A stretch of 15,101 nt of DNA, taken from contig FTLJ01001294.1 of NCBI GenBank assembly GCA_900155495.1, forward strand, positions 1 to 15,101. Direction: 5' to 3'. This document shows, piece after piece, positions 1 to 7,184 of this stretch. Position 1 is the stretch's first letter, and every line of letters starts with the position of its first letter. A program made the position numbers and the translations under genes. The notes under the pieces are model-generated. The model had not been told where the DNA came from, made no database searches, and saw only the letters and a program-made list of their open reading frames with translations. This DNA is from Porogramme epimiltina (taxonomy: Eukaryota > Basidiomycota > Agaricomycetes > Polyporales > Polyporaceae).

Positions 1-194
1 TCAGCCGCAGTGTTGGGTCAGAAATGCTCACGGAAATCCTACGGACCACGGTCACCAGAGTGGTGGGTGCCATGGCGAATAGGATGGTGTTCATAAAACC
101 ATGGACGCTAGAAACAATCAGAATTTGTTGGTCATGTCTAGGAGATGCCTCATGCTCACCGAAAACACCCAGGAACGCGGTTGTATCATCGCGG
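1..194 (-). pseudogene. Broken 3' fragment of a DUF6533-type membrane protein gene
   Basis: Read on the minus strand, this stretch matches the end of the gene at the right edge of the window (14917-15101): part of its seventh exon (160-194), the following intron (108-159, 52 nt, the same length as in the intact gene and still with GT and AG ends), the eighth exon (32-107) and the start of the next intron (1-31). Because introns are retained, this is a DNA-level duplication and not a retrocopy. Two insertions break it. Two extra bases near 94-95 shift the frame and create TGA at 91-93, and seven extra bases lie at about 45-51. Similarity stops abruptly at 194/195, so the upstream helices are missing. 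More of it may lie left of the window. I see no way to read it as a working gene. Confidence 0.8.
1..194. repeat. Left arm of an inverted repeat flush with both window ends
   Basis: Position 1 pairs with 15101 and 194 with 14917. Of 185 aligned bases, 14 differ by my count, plus insertions of 7 and 2 bases in this arm. The outer 86 aligned bases (1-44 and 52-93) are identical to the other arm. All mismatches lie in 94-194. Confidence 0.93.
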
Positions 195-494
195 TCGAAC
201 TCATCCTGTGAAGCCATATTTCGAGCCCGGTATTTGTATTGATATTGTAGATATATTGGCAGAAATATATTAGGCACATAGTAAAACCAAGAGATAACCG
301 TACAATCTCGTGGCTGAATTGGTGCCCTCTTGAAAGCTTACTCTTCCCCACATTAGTAACTCTTCTCATCCATAGGTGAGGGCGGAGAGCAGTTGTCGGG
401 GTTTCGTACAGAGAACCGAACGTACAAAAGTATATTGTCAAGAAACCGCTTCCAAAAGTAATGAATTGCTCGAATCTCACGACACAGCCATAAG
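195..494. other. Intergenic, AT-rich, no gene seen
   Basis: This stretch lies between the pseudogene break and the stop codon of the deaminase. It contains an AT-rich patch at about 236-275 and probably the deaminase 3' untranslated region. Open frames are short and show no family resemblance. I see no RNA gene or repeat. Confidence 0.6.
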
Positions 495-1527
495 TCACTG
501 TCCCTAGACAATAATCAGCACGCGAAGGACGCTCGCACAACTGGGTTTACGCACCAACCCAGCGAAAAGTCGGATGTCTGCGTGCGTTTCGTACTGACCG
601 CTCTGGGCACTATTCACCTTCACAACCTCGAACTTACCCGCATCCGCGTCCCAATGGAAGACGCGCTTCACACCAGCCCATCGACACCATTCGAGGCACC
701 TCCAGCACGGCTGCGCGCTGCCCATGCCGTTCTTCGTGAAGCGCGCGACGTAAATGTCGGCGCCGTTCGCGCGTGGGTCACGCCGCCGGATGTCCCATCC
801 TCGGTCGCTGTCCTTCACACGCGACGCAGTGAAGAGCGCTTCTGAGATGACAGGAGACGTGCTCTGTGGCCGGCGCGATGCGTCATGCCAGACGCGTAGA
901 GAAGGCTGTATGTCGTCGTTGGTGCTTGTCTCGTTCTCCTTGCATCCGGTGGATCCAGACAGACCACTAGGGCGGCGTCCTCGTTGCCGTCCTTTAGACT
1001 TGGGTGCCCTCGAGGCACAAACTCTGACACGCGGACTCGCTCCAAGACCGGGTGTCGGGCTTGGGGGAGTGGTAGAAGCTGGAGAATGTGGCGAGAAGGT
1101 TTGTATGTGTTTTTGTTTTTGTTGTTGTCGGTGTTGTATATTGTGTTCTCGTTTGGCCAAGTTGTTTTTGGCCGGGTAAAACCCGACGCTCCATGCCTTG
1201 AACCTGCGTCTTGAACGATGGAGACATGCCAGTCAAGCTGAAGATTGCGTGCATTTCTGCGTGCATGGACATAGGCTTCCGTCCACGCACAGACTCAGCC
1301 AACGCGGAAATGAGACTACAATAGCGACTGGCGAGTGTATGGGTACGGCTCACCTTGCAATGGCCGTGCGTCAGCACCTCTGGACCTTCGTAATGCGGTC
1401 GGTGGTGATTGTGACCGGAAGATATGACCTTGCCGCCTTTAACCATGATGGCACCAAGGGTGAAGCACATCGTACTCTTCGATGCCGCCTCGGCACACTG
1501 GGAAAGGTAAAATTGGGTCTTATTCAT
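495..1527 (-). CDS. CMP/dCMP-type deaminase family protein with a long insert
   Basis: This is a zinc-dependent deaminase of the cytidine/deoxycytidylate type; its substrate cannot be read from sequence. The model has four exons (1527-1354, 1293-1188, 1078-555, 503-495) and 270 codons before the stop. The zinc and proton-shuttle motif HAE is encoded at 1255-1263, inside MSMHAEMHAIF, and the second zinc motif PCWRC at 696-710, followed by GVKRVFHWD. An N-terminal beta-strand region with CFTLGAIMVKGGKVISSG precedes HAE. About 145 residues separate the two motifs, against some 25-35 in compact dCMP deaminases; the insert is rich in Ser, Arg and Pro. The last intron (504-554) has a clear CTGAT branch site and leaves LFAGLGQ as the C-terminus. 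The intron at 1079-1187 is the weak point: a frame change is needed there but the GTCGGG donor is poor. The start at 1527 is the ATG just before the conserved N-terminus; an upstream in-frame ATG near 1594 is possible. Confidence 0.8.
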
Positions 1528-1869
1528 GACTGTATGACTGTGGAAGGGGAACAGTGACCAGTAAGCGTCGCCCACAATACCTGCATTCACACGCATGAAA
1601 ACTTTACCTTTGTAGATACTGATGAGATTCCAGGACAGACGGTTGAGCAACTTTGACGATGGATGAAGCTAGGCTTACGGTGAGCGCAGGGTTTAGGACA
1701 ACGAGCTCGTGGTGCGAGTCAGCGGGCCGCCGACTTACGATGCCAGCCGCTCGTGTCCTGCCCTAAACTATCACGGGACCTGATAAAATTCGCGTCTGCA
1801 CGCGCGCTTGTCAGTACACTACCTCCATCGATCTCTTCCCTCCTCCAAAACTTCTTCTCTTCCTCCGCA
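1528..1869. promoter_or_regulatory. Divergent promoter of the deaminase and eEF1B alpha
   Basis: These 342 bases separate two start codons that point away from each other, so they should hold both promoters. A long pyrimidine-rich run (about 1825-1866) sits directly before the eEF1B alpha ATG, as is usual for strongly expressed fungal genes. Two telomere-repeat-like motifs in opposite orientation lie at 1689-1697 and 1760-1767. I see no convincing TATA box. Confidence 0.6.
1689..1768. promoter_or_regulatory. Inverted pair of CCCTAA-like (telo-box) motifs
   Basis: GGGTTTAGG at 1689-1697 and GCCCTAAAC at 1760-1768 face each other, with CGAGC at 1701-1705 and GCTCG at 1749-1753 as further inverted matches. 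GCCCTAA fits the RCCCTAA site known for Tbf1, which in budding yeasts controls snoRNA and some ribosomal protein genes. Here the pair lies about 100-180 bases upstream of a translation-factor gene that seems to host a snoRNA. Binding is inferred only. Confidence 0.35.
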
Positions 1870-2939
1870 ATGTCTGTCAACCTCACCAAGCTCGAATCCC
1901 ACCTCGCGACCCGCTCTTACGTTGAGGGGTGAGTGTTCCTATTCTGATCGTTCCCCGTGAGCGCCTTTGCGTGATGAACACAACGCTATGGTCCGTGTTT
2001 CCAAGAAGCGACTAGACACCGCTGCTACAGTATGCCGAAAATCAATTTACCTAGCATTCTGATCCACATTCTCGCGTCTCTACTTTCTAATCCAAACGTG
2101 AAGCTAACATCACCGATCTCATAGGTACACGCCCTCGCAGGCGGATGTCGCCGTCTTCAAGGCGATCACCGCCGCGCCCGACGCGAAGGCGACCCCCGCT
2201 GTCGCCCGCTGGTACACCCACATCAAGTCGTACGAGGCCGAGTTCGCCTCTCTCTCCGGCTCCAGCTCCGCTGGCGAGGCCTTCCTCGGCGGTGCGTCCG
2301 CGCCCGCTGCCAAGGCTGAGGAGGAGGACGACGATGAGGTTGACCTCTTCGGCTCCGACGACGAGGACGATGCCGAGGCCGAGCGCATCAAGGCTGAGCG
2401 TGTCGCCGCGTACAACGCGAAGAAGGCTGCGAAGCCCAAGACGGTAGCCAAGGTTCGTCGAAATTTTACTGTTGATTTGTATTCTTCATATCGCATGTCG
2501 AGCGTCGCCATCTCATGTATATACCGGATGTTCGAATGCCATATTGACTCCCATCGCATAGTCCGTCGTCACCTTCGAGGTGAAGCCCTGGGACGATGAG
2601 ACCGACATGGCTAAGCTTGAGGAGGCCGTGCGTTCCATCGAGTGGGACGGTCTCGTCTGGGGTGCCAGCAAGCTTGTGCCCATCGGCTATGGTATCAAGA
2701 AGCTCCAAATCACTCTCGTCGTCGGTGCGTAGCTCTATTATGCGACATAATGTCAGTGCTCTGACCGAGCTTGCATGTTTCAGAGGACGAGAAGGTCTCC
2801 CTGGACGAGCTCCAGGAGAAGGTTGCTGAGTTCGAGGACTACGTCCAGAGCTCCGATGTTGCCGCCATGCAGAGTGAGTCCACTGCCGATGTTGCGAGCG
2901 GACATCTCACTGACCGCACATCTTCATTTAGAGCTCTAA
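1870..2939 (+). CDS. EFB1: Translation elongation factor eEF1B alpha (EF-1 beta)
   Basis: This is the guanine-nucleotide exchange factor that reloads eEF1A with GTP during translation elongation in the cytoplasm. Five exons (1870-1928, 2125-2452, 2562-2724, 2784-2873, 2932-2939) encode 215 residues, close to the 206 of yeast. Residues 1-60 form the N-terminal domain, starting [20 protein letters not shown]. An acidic linker holds the conserved [10 protein letters not shown], a typical CK2 site. The exchange domain begins at about residue 130 ([16 protein letters not shown]) and ends in AAMQKL. Yeast Lys205, which displaces Mg2+ from eEF1A, corresponds to the Lys in the final KL. Its codon is split by the last intron and completed by an exon of only eight bases. 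Intron 1 is 196 nt, far longer than introns 3 and 4 (59 and 58 nt), and appears to host a snoRNA. The start is set by the conserved N-terminus and the preceding pyrimidine tract. Confidence 0.97.
1965..2067 (+). ncRNA. snR18: Intronic box C/D snoRNA, U18/snR18-like
   Basis: This lies wholly inside intron 1 of the eEF1B alpha gene. A perfect box C, GTGATGA, is at 1971-1977, and a box D, CTGA, at 2059-2062. The guide TGGTCCGTGTTTC at 1989-2001 is complementary over 13 bases to the conserved large-subunit rRNA stretch GAAACACGGACCA, the known target region of U18/snR18. In budding yeast snR18 also sits in the EFB1 intron and directs 2'-O-methylation at A649 and C650 of 25S rRNA, so both the guide and the host gene agree. 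The D' box after the guide is degenerate (CAAG). The closing stem beside the boxes is weak, though 1959-1964 could pair with 2074-2080 around a bulge. Ends are approximate. Confidence 0.82.
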
Positions 2940-3668
2940 GCGCTGTTCGTCGTGTATCATTTCGCTATCCAGGAGGATTTGCAGGTTGTATGAACTTGGT
3001 GTACGGATGTCAGAAGGCAGTAAACCAATCATGTTGTAACGTTTTACTAGAAATGCAATGTAGCGTTCACTTTCTTGAACTACTAGTCCGAGTGCAGTCA
3101 TGATGTTTGGCTCAAGTCCGGCCCTAGTGAGAAAGTCCGTCCATGTCAGATTGTCGCAGGGACCCTTCCTCAACAAATTCGGTCTTGAACGGCGATGTTC
3201 TCACAATTCCTCATTGATATCGAAAACGCATCAGAGGAAAACAGACAGTAAGGGGCCCACACCTCGTGGAGGACGATTGGTAAGTGGTAGTTACTCGAAA
3301 TCGCAACGCCATACTCACATGCGCTGCCAGGGGCCGGCATTCCTCGGGTAGAACCCAAGTATTTTACGCAGCTTGCTAGAAGATGCAGCATGTGACGATG
3401 ACACTCATTTCCCAAGAGGGGTCCTACACGTTTTGAATTGGCGATATTTTGGAGAGCGCGCGATTATCTTTGTAAGACAGAGTGCACCCATGACTCTTCC
3501 AAATTCATATCCATGGACAAGCTCGAAAAGCAGGTGAGAGTCGTGGGGGTCGAGCACGCCACTGCTACCCGCGGTCGTCGTACTTAACATTTATCGTGGA
3601 CACTCGAAGACTCTTCGTCCACCTCGACTCCCATCTGGGCCTCAGCAGATACAGCAACGGTCTAAGCG
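2940..3668. other. Intergenic: eEF1B alpha 3' end and cyanamide hydratase promoter
   Basis: These 729 bases hold only short open frames without recognisable families. The left part should be the eEF1B alpha 3' untranslated region and the right part, up to 3668, the promoter and leader of the next gene. I see no tRNA, repeat or conserved motif. Confidence 0.6.
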
Positions 3669-4872
3669 ATGTCCGAAGATTGGAAGCTGTACGGTTTCGC
3701 CCCTGTGCCCCGCGATCCCGAGGTCCTGTTTAAGGACCACCCGACCGCATCAGGGCCTAATCCCAAGCAAGATCTCTTTACCGTCGACGACTTCCCGCTC
3801 CCCGACACGCAGCTCGTGAAGGAAGTCCGCGCGTTCGCCCAAGTAACACCCTCCCCTTTCTTTCCCTAGCTAGGAGCGCGATGCTCACGCCTTTGCGCCC
3901 CGCAGAAGGAGCTCGACGAGCAGACGTTCAACCACTCCAACCGCGTGTTCGTGTACGGCTCCGCGCTCGCCGCGACGCACTTCCCCGAGTGGGGCTACGG
4001 CGCGAGCGCGGGCGCGGTGGAGACGTACGCGCTGAGCTGCCTGCTGCACGACATCGGCACCGCGGAGCGCTTCCTCGCGACGACGCACATGTCGTTTGAG
4101 TTCAAGGGCGCGATCGTCGCGCGCGACCTCATCCTGAGCCTTGGAGGACCCGAGGCGGAGGCGGACGGGGTGTGCGACGCGATCATCCGCCACCAGGACA
4201 TCTTCGTGAAGGGGTGAGTGTTGTCAGCCTCTGGCTCGGGTTGTAATTGCAAGGGGCTCGGCGGCGGCGGGATGGAGGCGGGGGTTGTGCATGGCCCGTC
4301 TTGCGCCTGCGGAGTTCGAGCGGTCAGCCTCGCATCTGCGTCGCAAGTGGCGTGCAGTCAGGTGCAAGAGCAAGGGAAAGTGTAGCGAAGGCAGCGGTGA
4401 ACCTGCTGAACGATGATGTCATAGGGGCAACATCACCATGGTAGGACAGATTTTGCAGCTGGCGACCATACTGGGTGCGTGCCCTCCCGCTTGCTACTGC
4501 TCCACCTATTGATCGGGTGTTTCGTTCTAATTGTCGTGCAGACAACGTCGGCACGTGAGTACCCCCTTTCTCCAGCCCCCCCCCCCTCCTCGTCCCCAGC
4601 GCCACCTGCCGCAAGGCTAACATGCGCTGACACGACACCTTGCCCTTGTCAGCCGGGCGAACCTCATCCACCCGAAGCTGATCGAGACGACGACGGCCAA
4701 GTTCCCGCGGAAAGGCTGGTCGGAGCACTTTGGACGGGTGATTGAGAAGGAGCTGACGCTGAAGCCGTGGTGCCACACGACGACGTTCGAGATACCGAAC
4801 TGGAAGGCGGGCGTGCAGAGCAACTTTGCGACGGATGTGCGGGGGAACGATGTTATGCGGCCGTTCGATTAA
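3669..4872 (+). CDS. Cyanamide hydratase, HD-domain family (DDI2/DDI3-like)
   Basis: Members of this family hydrate cyanamide to urea with a bound metal ion; yeast Ddi2/Ddi3 are the best-known relatives. Five exons (3669-3842, 3906-4213, 4425-4474, 4542-4554, 4653-4872) give 254 residues, near the 225-245 usual for the family. The HD metal site is visible: His68 (NHSNRVF), His106-Asp107 (CLLHDIGT) and Asp178 (ATILDNVG), with the family motifs MSFEFKG (120-126) and IIRHQD (151-156). Near the C-terminus KPWCHTTTFE matches the KPWGHTS stretch of yeast Ddi2. Exon 4 is a 13-base microexon, and the Asp178 codon is split between exons 3 and 4. Intron 2 is long (211 nt), and intron 4 contains a run of 11 C. 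No signal peptide, so a cytosolic enzyme is expected. Its role in the fungus is unknown; it could use cyanamide or a related nitrile. Confidence 0.9.
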
Positions 4873-5337
4873 GACACAAATGCTGTCGCGGGTATGTACG
4901 TTGTATAAAGAGCGAAGGAAATACGCCGTACGGAGGCTAGCTACGGCGATTAGTGGGGGTTGTGTTAAGGCTTCACATTGTTGACTTGTGCCTGGCTCTC
5001 CGAAATCTTGAACGGCGTGTCAGCCTCGAGCAGATGATGTTGTTCGGACACTTGTGTCGTGGGGCAGCCAGGACGGCCTAGACCGCCCATGGGGGAACGG
5101 TGTTTTGATCGACGGCGAGGGCGTGCCGGCTGGGAGAGGCGGCTCGGGCGGGTGACAGTGGGGCGCCAAGAGGGTTGTTTGTGCGTGTTTTCCTGACGAC
5201 GCTGGGCGGACCCCGAAGTTGACTTGGCCGCGCTGCCCTGACCTGTCCGCCCCGTCTTTCCCTTCCCTCTTCTTCCCCGCTGTCCTCGCCGACTTTAAAG
5301 AACCCGTCCGCTCCTTGCGTCCCCCGCTCTCTTAGCC
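4873..5337. other. Intergenic with promoter of the secreted protein gene
   Basis: This stretch contains the cyanamide hydratase 3' end and then a GC-rich promoter region. A pyrimidine-rich stretch at about 5240-5290 and TTTAAAG near 5294-5300, about 40 bases before the next start codon, are plausible core promoter elements. No other gene is seen. Confidence 0.55.
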
Positions 5338-6744
5338 ATGAAGTCCATCGCTGCAATCACCCTTTTGGCTTCGGTCGCTGCCGTCCAGTCGGTAAGTCCT
5401 CTTTTACCTATTTCCGCCCGTGGTGCGGTGCGCGGAGGGCGGCCGCAGCAGCTGCGCTTTCCTGCCCTCGACGCCTCCGTCTGGGCTTGTCCGAGGTCGA
5501 GCTGTGTTTGGATGTCTATATATGCGTAGGGTTCCCCGAAGGACACGGAAACTGGGGCGATGGGGAATTGCTACTTTCAATTTGCCACGCATTTTGAAGC
5601 AGTGCTGTAGCAAAGGCATGGGCCCTCGGCTGGCTATGGGCACATCCCTATGCAAGGTTATAGGTGGATCTCAGAAGCCTTCACTCCGAAGATCATATCC
5701 TCAGACGTCGGAGGGATCTGATATGGGCTTTGGGTGGTGCCACTCGTGCTTGAGCTTTCCGCTGTTACTGGCTGAACGTTGGGGACACCTAGAGGCGTAT
5801 CATGCAACTAGCCTCGCGATGCTCGCATCTTGTGGCTCGAACAAAATACTCATACGTCTTTCTTTCAGGCTTCCCTTGTCCCATCGGGCATTAGCAGTTC
5901 ATGCGCAACCTACTACAATACCCTCAACAACGACAGCACCCTCAGCAGCTGCACTGCATCTCTCATTACCGCAACTAGTGCCTTTGCGCCTAGCATCAAT
6001 GCTACCGCGGCCTCCCCTACCGCCGCGCAAGTCAAGTCGGCCCTTGCCTCCATTTGCTCCGCCACGACCTGCTCCGACTCCACCGTCCGTTCCACGCTCG
6101 CCAGCTTCTACGAGGCGTGCACCGATGAGTTGACCGGCTCGAGCCCGAACAAGGATGTCATCCAGTTTTATGACGTTCTCTACGCCCTTACGCCCTTCAA
6201 GACTGCCGTCTGCTCCAAGGATGACAGCGGCGACTACTGCGTTACCACCATCGCCTCCACCACCGGCCAGTCTTCCAGCACACTCACTTCTCTCACCAAG
6301 TACGTCTCGAGCACCGTCTCGACGGCGCTTTCCCGCCGCGCGGATGCGCAGGCGGTCGTATCGGTGGCCACGAACGCGACGACGATTGCGGAGAACAACA
6401 TCCTCTTCCTCATGCTCCAGCCCACGCTGGCCAAGGACTCGCTGTGCCAGTCGTGCACGCGCAGCATCATCACCTCGTACATCAGCTACGAGTCCAAGAC
6501 CCCGTATGCGCCCGGTCTCGCCAACTCGGTCCTCCTCTCCGGCCAGCAGGCGCTCTACACCGCCGTCTCCGACACGTGCGGTTCGAGCTTCCTCTCCGGC
6601 TCCGTTGCTGCCGCTGCTGGCCTTTCCGGCGGCATTATCGGTGGTGATGACAGCGACTCCAGCGGCGCGGGCGCGCTCTTCGCGAACACTGGCGTTGTCG
6701 GTGCTCTCGCGGGTGTCGTTGCGCTCGCCCTTGGCGCGTTCTGA
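5338..6744 (+). CDS. Secreted, probably GPI-anchored cysteine-rich protein (DUF7729-like)
   Basis: Two exons (5338-5391 and 5869-6744) give 309 residues. Exon 1 encodes an 18-residue signal peptide core, MKSIAAITLLASVAAVQS. The mature part has ten cysteines: one in SSSC, one in LSSC, two in SICSATTC, one in YEAC, one in TAVC, one in GDYC, two in SLCQSC and one in DTCG. It also has N-glycosylation sequons such as NDS and NAT and many Ser/Thr. The C-terminus has the shape of a GPI signal: a small-residue region GDDSDSSGAG followed by a hydrophobic tail, VVGALAGVVALALGAF. The Ser/Cys spacing resembles basidiomycete proteins labelled DUF7729, whose function is unknown; that family call is from memory. 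The 477-nt intron is the longest in the window. A cell-wall or plasma-membrane outer-face role is inferred. Confidence 0.85.
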
Positions 6745-7184
6745 GCGGAGTAGATGTGGAGGAGTAGGAGAGGGGAGAGGGCGTTTTGGAGATTGCTGTT
6801 TCATGGGCACCCGTCGCCCTCACTGTCGCTATCCGTAGTATACCCCTTGTGTGTTGCGCTTAGAGATGAACGTGGAGGTGATATTGTGGCTCGCGTTGTT
6901 AACTGTCGGCATACAATACCACGAAGCCCGTTCGCGCAATGCTAATCGATGAAAGCTTTAAGCTTTGCTTTTGAACCGTAGCAGAAGTGAGAAGGCTGTA
7001 TTCCCACGGTCTGGATGTCATCATGTTTGACAGCATTCTGGAAAGTCCCGCGAACCTTTGTAGTAGTACGATCACGTGATGTGCCGTACAAAGGCGCGGA
7101 ACCTTTTCTCGGTCCAAGTTCTTCAGACACCACCACCTCTCCTTGTCTCTTCTCAACCACAAGCGTCCTCATCAAGCATTCAAC
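6745..7184. other. Intergenic: 3' end of secreted protein gene and next promoter
   Basis: The left part is the likely 3' untranslated region. A small near-palindrome, AAAGCTTTAAGCTTT, is at 6952-6966. The right part (about 7120-7184) is pyrimidine- and CA-rich and leads into the ATG at 7185. No separate gene is supported. Confidence 0.55.

Noticed and set aside
582..1179. Plus-strand open frames opposite the deaminase
   Set aside because: The minus strand carries both zinc motifs and a good final intron; the plus frames carry no family signal.
4214..4424. A second intronic snoRNA in the 211-nt intron of the cyanamide hydratase
   Set aside because: GATGATG near its 3' end is not a proper box C and sits at the splice acceptor. 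No matching box D or rRNA guide was found.
4576..4586. Run of 11 C as a functional element
   Set aside because: It lies within an intron and is most simply a homopolymer, where the length may also be a sequencing error.
5899..6810. A 303-codon minus-strand open frame over the secreted protein gene
   Set aside because: It is a shadow of the plus-strand gene, which has a signal peptide, regular cysteines and a GPI-type end. The antisense frame is Arg/Gly-rich with no motif.
6952..6966. Near-palindrome AAAGCTTTAAGCTTT as an operator
   Set aside because: It is short, AT-rich and imperfect at the centre, and too far from a start codon to argue for a specific role.
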